DNA of 64,000 bases from Pararge aegeria (Eukaryota > Arthropoda > Insecta > Lepidoptera > Nymphalidae). This document shows, piece after piece, positions 58,091 to 64,000 of this stretch; the stretch's first letter is position 1; each line of letters opens with the position of its first letter. The notes under the pieces were generated by a model, which had not been told where the DNA came from, ran no database searches, and saw only the letters and a list, made by a program, of their open reading frames with translations. Position numbers and translations under genes: made by a program. The DNA lies in assembly GCF_905163445.1 (NCBI RefSeq), contig NC_053185.1, positions 12,914,001 to 12,978,000 of the forward strand. The letters run 5' to 3'.

Positions 58091-59511
58091 CTGAAAATAG
58101 AAAAAGCCTGTTATGATAATAATGCATTAAAGAAACGTTTATTCTCCTTCCTTCTTCTTTTTAGCTTCATTTTCGGTTTGAGTGCCTTTCTAAGAGCAAG
58201 CCAAGAGCGTATAGGTCATTGCTTCATTGCCCATTATTGCTTTACATCAGACTTTACTGTTGACAAGCGCATACCTAATTGTTATCTCAGCAGCAAGAAA
58301 CACAGCACCTCTCTTGTCAAAAATCAATCAATAGTATTACCAGCTAATTTTACTCGGCCCTATAAATGTCTAACCTAGTTACCTGACACAAACAGGCATA
58401 ATAAATTAATTACAATATATACATATTTTCGCATTTCTTAAAAAATCATAGAATGTTCAATTATAGTAGGTGGTGTATATTATTGTACCCTTTTGCCAAT
58501 TAAAAACTAAAGCTAGATTCCAAATATAACAAATTTTCCCAAAGAAGCATAATCGGCTAGTTATTTTTTTTTTGTATGACCTGGTCTTAAAGGAAAAAAA
58601 TCTATTTAACATTTAAGATATTATTCTTATTTCATAAATAGAATTTTCAATGGGCTTACGTTTGATACATACATTTATATTGAAAACATCACTGATAGTA
58701 TGATATTTAATGCATCGAAGAAACATATTACCTAATAACACGCCTTGGTCCGTGGATAGTCAATTATTATAATTGTTAACACGCATTAACTGACAGATTA
58801 AATCACGAAGTAACCTTAGGAAACCACGAACTTTGAAGGTTAAGAATACTCCAGTAAGTATTAACCTACCTATCTAATAAAAAATTAAGACTGAGCTAAG
58901 TACATCACTAACCTTGTTATGAGAGTTAGGACACATTTTGTTATTGCGATTTCAAACTGAGTCGTCTGGTTACGTCTTTCCAAAGAAGACATGAATTTTA
59001 TATGTTAGCGGAATTTACCTACCTACTCAAGAACCGTGGTTGGGTTACGAGCGATGTACCTATTGTATACCAAGTAAAAATAAATTGTTATGTTTTGACA
59101 AACAATGTTTCTTGGTTGTTTACAAATGCTGTGGCATTCATTAAATTGCATGGTAAACAATTCATCTCGCAAGGTACCTGGTAGCGCAGGTGATGCTGGA
59201 TAAACTGACGGTTAAATTAAAGTATTATTTATGGAGTGAAATCAGGAGAACATAATTCAGGAAAAAGTAATTTAGTGTGACGTCTTTCTCAGTGACTTGG
59301 CCTGAGGGCATCGAGTATCGTCAGATCAGGAACCTCTTTTTATTTATAGTTTTTTTTTATATTTATGTACTTTAAGACTGGCAATTACCTAAAGAGTTTT
59401 TTTTGGTATAGTATTTATTACTAGGTTTATTAATTTATCTGGAATATCTAAAAAATATTTATGGTCAGCTCAATCTTAATTCAAATTATACAATTCTTAA
59501 CTGAAAAGTGT

Positions 59512-59763
59512 CATCATCATCATCAGGCCCGTAGTCCACCACGCTGGCCCAGTGCGGTTTGGTGGACTCTACACACCCTTAAAAACATAGAGAACTCTCA
59601 GGCATGCAGGTTTCCTCACAATGTTTTCCTTCACTTTTGAAGCAAGTGATATTTTAATTGTTTAAAACGCACATAACTTAAAAAAGTTAGAGGTGCGCGC
59701 TGGGATCGAACTGGGCTCCCCGAAAGTGAAGCCGAAGTCCTACCCACTGGGCTATCACAGCTT
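59512..59763 (-). repeat. SINE-like family B, near-full copy
   Basis: Reverse-oriented with all parts: CATCATCATCATCAGG tail, 'CAGGTTTCCTCACAATGTTT', head 'CCCACTGGGCTATCAC'. Confidence 0.8.
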
Positions 59764-60639
59764 TCGCTGAAAAGTGCACTATTTAGAAAAATCTATAAAT
59801 TGTAGGGGGCTGGGATGGATGGACGAGTTGGATGAGAAAACCTGCACCATTATTTGTCTACTTACCCAGTTTATCAGTTCTATAATATAGTAAAAACTTA
59901 CGAAATACGAACCATTTATAATCTATTTATTCAGTTCTGTAATCATGTAAAATAGATAGGTAGGTAATGATTAAGGGGGTTTTGCATTTATTTGAACCTC
60001 GTAAAATTACAACCTGTTAGTCATGCGTACCATTGTCTAGTTAGTTTGTGCATTTAAAATATATATCTGATATCATTGTCCTAATCAGAGGATAGATAAT
60101 AAACTCACTAACATAGTTTTTGGTTATTTAAGTGTTAAATTGTGTAACAAACCATGTAGTTATAGGAAATTACAAAACATCGTATACATTTTAGTAAGGG
60201 GAGTTTAAATATCGATATGGAACCCTTAACAGATATTTTTATCCCGAAATACGTTAGTGTGGAAAAGTGTTGGACAGGGAATGATCGATTTTGTTAATTT
60301 TACACTAAAGCTCAGTCATACCTAATATGATTTTAATAAAAATCTTTTTATTGTATCTTCAGTTTGAAGTTATTTGGAGATTAATGGAGATAGAGGAAAA
60401 AACTTCTCAGCACGCAGCTACAACCCACTCACTTAAGACTTAATGGTAATCTTAAATACCAACACAACTACTAAGACTTTAAAAAAAATGAAAGGAATTT
60501 TCTTGTTTTACTTTCTGTATACGATTCAACTAAGAGTATCATTTTTACGGCGTAGTTAAGTATTTAATAATTATTTTTTTGGAGATTAATTATCCTTTCA
60601 ATCCTTCTTCTTTATTCTGATCTGAATTACGAACTGGCT

Positions 60640-60818
60640 GGTTACAGAACCGAACGGCTTGGCGTTCCGATACGAAACCGCTTAGAACCCGATCTTAGGT
60701 GCCGTACTCCTACTAGGTTAGCCCGTTACCATGTTGGACCACACAATCATTTACCACCAGGTAAGATTGCATTCACGGCTTAACTACTACAGTAGTATAA
60801 AAAAAAAAAAAAAAAAAG
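60640..60818 (+). repeat. SINE-like family A tail fragment
   Basis: 'GGCGTTCCGATACGAAACCG', 'AGGTTAGCCCGTTACCATGT' and a 19-nt A-run. Confidence 0.65.
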
Positions 60819-61406
60819 CTTCGCAGACCAAACATTTAAACACTACCTACCTGCTAAGAATAATTGTAGTTTCTTGAGCCTCTCTGAAATGGAGACCAAT
60901 GTTTTATCTCATCATCATCATCTTTTATCGAGCACTGGCTTAATCAACAAAGTAAATGCACTGGAGTTTTGGCTCTACCTAGTTTTGTTACACAAAATGA
61001 ACTCTCTTAGATGTTTTACTCACTTACTGTTTTACCGATATTTCATTTACTTAAGTAGGTATATTTATTCTGTTTATTGATTCCGGAACAAATGTTTTGA
61101 CGAATGTAAATATCACGGGGCGAGACGGTACAATAAGAGTTTTCTGGAATTGACATCACAAACACCCTACTACGCATGCTCGCAATAGAGTTATCAATAT
61201 CCACGCCAGGCTCAATGCAAGGGCTACATGGCACTGTAAATTTGTGAATATAAGGGTAGGTGCAACAAATTGCACTGAAAAATCTTGCTCTAGCTAGAAA
61301 AGCTCGGCAAATTACACATTCTTAGTAGGTTGGTAGTAACTGGTGAGGTATCATTATTTAAGTTTTTTTTTAATTCTAGCACACGTCAAAGTTTGGCTGC
61401 AATCCA

Positions 61407-61552
61407 ACACTTTGGTTTCTACGCGACATCGTACTGGAAAGCACGGCGCGGCGGTGGGTAGCAACGGCCGAAGCGTCCCACCAGACCAGAGCAGAAAAAA
61501 TTTAATATTTATAAATTTCCAAATTGCTCCTGCCGGAATCGAACCCTTTATC
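61407..61552 (-). repeat. SINE-like family A fragment
   Basis: Reverse-oriented: 'TTGGTTTCTACGCGACATCG' to 'CTGCCGGAATCGAACCC'. Confidence 0.65.
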
Positions 61553-61596
61553 ATTGTTTAATATTAAATTCAACTCTTTTGTTTATCTTCTTTTTT

Positions 61597-61785
61597 TTTA
61601 TTCGGCTACAAGTTAGCCCTTGACTGAAAACCAACTGCGTATCGTGTTAACCTGTTAGGGAGTACCGAGTATGGTAGGCCTTATTGGTTTCTAAGCGACA
61701 TCGCACCGGAACACTAAATAGCTTAGCGGGACGTCTTTTCCGGTAGGGTGGTAACTAGCCACGGCCAAAGCCTCCCACCAGAGGT
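61597..61785 (-). repeat. SINE-like family A fragment
   Basis: Reverse-oriented: 'CGGCTACAAGTTAGCCCTTG' to 'CACGGCCAAAGCCTCCCACC'. Confidence 0.65.
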
Positions 61786-62089
61786 CAACGTTTTTATGAA
61801 GTTTTTATAGAATTTCGTAAAAATGTTTTTCCTCGCCTTTGCTAGTTCTGTTATGTTGCTGTAAGTAGGTACCCCTTCTCAAATGAAGGATTCCTTGTCA
61901 AAAGAATTGTTTTCGTTAGGTATTATTTATTACAAAATAAAGAAATGTTCCCGGGAAAAGTATTCCACGGCCATCTCCAAGATGAATGATGCAAACTTTC
62001 TCTATACATTATTTCAACAAGATAATCTAAGCATTCAAGCTATGCATAAGTACATTTTTTATTTAATCCGTTTTATATTTTTTATAAAA

Positions 62090-62250
62090 GTTCTGGGATA
62101 AATATTAACCTACGTCCATCTCCAGGATGCAAGCTACATGTGTGCTAAATTTCATCAAGATCTGTTCAGCTGTTGAGTCGGACATAGGTAACAAACAAAC
62201 ATACACATATAATATTGACTTAGACGCATCTATAATATTAGTATGGATAC
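62090..62250 (+). repeat. LINE-like family E 3' end
   Basis: 'GTGTGCTAAATTTCATCAAG' and 'TCTATAATATTAGTATGGAT', as in other family E ends. Confidence 0.55.
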
Positions 62251-62372
62251 AAAAAGTTAAAGAGCGTGACTTGAAGCCGCCAATGCATATACTGAGGTAA
62301 AATGGGCAGTGGAGCGCCGGGCGTGGTCAGGAGTGTCCGTGTTCGGGTTGTGGTTGACGAGTGGCATGCAGA

Positions 62373-62514
62373 CAGTGGCTTGCACAGGGTTTTTCACCAG
62401 GGTATGCATAAAGAAGGAAGATGCCATAAAATGTAAAAATCCTCGCATTTATGTGTTATACAAACATTTTAGGGTAGGCAGAGCTTTTGTGCATGTATGC
62501 AGTGCACGCCACTG
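62373..62514. mobile_element. Fold-back/MITE-like element, related copy
   Basis: Ends CAGTGGCTTGCAC and GTGCACGCCACTG; the interior is shared with 19167 to 19306 in the opposite orientation. Confidence 0.65.
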
Positions 62515-63074
62515 CATACAGACGAATGACAAAAGAGGTTTGGTACCATCTGCGTAAGTTTTGTGGGTGATATCAACCACGCACAACGATTTATATTAAA
62601 ACCAACCACAATTTGTCGTCCGTCTGATCACGCCATTTTATACTCGTTTAGTATCTATTATGAACTTCCAGTTTTTTGGTTCTGAAGTCTGAACTAACTA
62701 ATCAACCGCTAGATTAAGGTTTATTTCAGACTTAAGAATATTGGCTGTTGATTAATGGGATCGTTAAAAGATACTATTTCTTATGGTTTAAATAATTCAT
62801 TTATTTTTAAATATATTTATTTATTCACATTCACACACACACGAATTATATTACAATAAATTAAACGCGACATTTCACACAGGTCTTAGCTCTACTAAGG
62901 TTTTCTAAAGAAAAAAAAATACCTTTTAATAATTTACTGGGTTAAGACTACTTTTTTTAAACAACTATCTCTAGCATTTAGGTAGTAATCGCGACAATGG
63001 CAAATGAATGCTTTGTGATTGGTTGACAGCAAAATGACCCTACTCTACTATTGGTTACAATAACTTTGTTGGTC

Positions 63075-63300
63075 TAGTGGTTATCCTATTCGACAATGAT
63101 TAGTATTGGGTTTTTCTATCAAGATATTATGAGTACTAGTCCGGAGTTTGCCAATTGGCGGTGATACACCCCCGTGCCTCGGAGAGCACGTTAAGCGCTG
63201 GACCGACATCCAACGCCTGATCTGCCGTCTCATTGGACTAAGAGGGAAGTTTGAGTGCACCTTTGTTGTGCACTATAATCCCCCAGCCCCCTAGTTGGAA
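63075..63300 (+). repeat. SINE-like family F copy
   Basis: 'GTTGGTCTAGTGGTTATCC' head and 'CAATTGGCGGTGATACACCC' body, weakly shared with 1438 to 1620. Confidence 0.5.
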
Positions 63301-64000
63301 AATCTTTCTGGAGATTGACCACCCTAGCTAAAATCTTTCAGGAAACCTGTTTGTTATTTTATGTAAAACAACAACAATAGCGATTATCGCAATATGCTAA
63401 CCACAAGTTTCAAAATGGACTACTAGCTGCAAGTAACTAGAAAAGTTAGCTTAGCTTGCCCTGTTATTTAACAAAATCAAGATTTTATGTAGGTATAATT
63501 AATTAAATTAACAAAATCACAATCTTACGTAAATTTAATCTATTGAACATTCTGATTATTTATCTGTGCCAATTATTTACGTTAATATTTGTTCACAAAA
63601 AAAAAATGGTAAGTATAATCATACGATACTAAAATGTCACTCGTTGCGATACGCAAATTAGAATTTATTGATACATACCTACCATAGGATTACTGGCGTA
63701 TGACGTCACAAATATTATTCTATCTCTGGCTAAGCAGCCATGTCAAGACAAAATAATTAGTTGTAGAATTTCAATTTAGTTTCCGATGTAAGTTATAATA
63801 TTTTGAAACCGATTTTATTAGAAAATACCCAGTAGAACATACTATTCAAAATTATTGGTTGAATTGTAGCTAAGATACAAAATAGAATTAAGCAAATTAT
63901 ATCCTCTTATCCATACAATGCAATGCTAGAAAAAGCGTTGTCTTCAGCATTCAGCTGCATTCACAATTACGGTCGAGAGTGCTCCATGTTTTATAAAAAT

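Larger units (their letters stand above)
58091..64000. other. Gene-free right end
   Basis: 5.9 kb of AT-rich DNA with SINE and fold-back pieces listed separately. No host coding exon was recognised; the non-coding first exon of DUF229 paralogue 2 may lie at its left side. Confidence 0.55.

Noticed and set aside
58061..58378. 105-codon plus-strand open frame near the DUF229 paralogue 2 start
   Set aside because: It overlaps the real start exon on the other strand and shows no family features.
62309..62557. 82-codon plus-strand open frame
   Set aside because: It lies across the fold-back element at 62373 to 62514 and has no coding features.
1..64000. CRISPR array, bacterial defence or toxin-antitoxin system, rRNA cluster
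   Set aside because: No regularly spaced repeats, no prokaryotic gene layout and no rRNA-like sequence. The window is insect nuclear DNA with spliced genes.

Overview
This is eukaryotic chromosomal DNA, very probably from a moth or butterfly (Lepidoptera). It is AT-rich, its genes are split by GT-AG introns, and it is crowded with short tRNA-headed SINEs, 5'-truncated non-LTR elements and fold-back elements of the kind seen in lepidopteran introns. No bacterial operon, CRISPR array, rRNA or genuine tRNA gene is visible. The species cannot be named from the sequence alone. Splice sites below were placed by hand and tested by requiring an open reading phase across every junction.

Left half (788 to 32390, minus strand): one large gene, the insect orthologue of DEPDC5/Iml1, the RagA/B-binding subunit of GATOR1, which represses TORC1 when amino acids are scarce. 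I trace 23 coding exons, from the initiator ATG at 32390 down to 788, about 1,352 codons. The extreme C-terminus lies beyond the left edge. Only the 5' boundary of exon 16 is uncertain.

Middle (33016 to 37965, plus strand): a complete five-exon SWEET sugar transporter of 221 residues (slv/SWEET1 type). It is transcribed away from Iml1, with 625 bp between the two start codons, so this interval is a candidate shared promoter for a nutrient-sensing regulator and a sugar carrier.

Right half (42751 to 46075 and 54052 to 58062, both minus): two tandem paralogues of the DUF229 family, predicted type II membrane proteins with an alkaline-phosphatase/sulfatase-like ectodomain (638 and 669 residues). 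They share all three coding intron positions and phases, an identical 295-nt exon 3, and a probable 5'-UTR acceptor just upstream of the ATG. Their function is not known. They are the best candidates here for undescribed biology.

The remaining DNA is introns and intergenic sequence with at least five SINE-like families (A, B, C, D, F), LINE 3' ends, fold-back elements and sharp hairpins. Several insertions are nested: two LINE ends inside family B SINEs, and a fold-back element inside a family C SINE. Apart from the LINE fragments I found no further protein-coding gene, and 58091 to 64000 appears gene-free.
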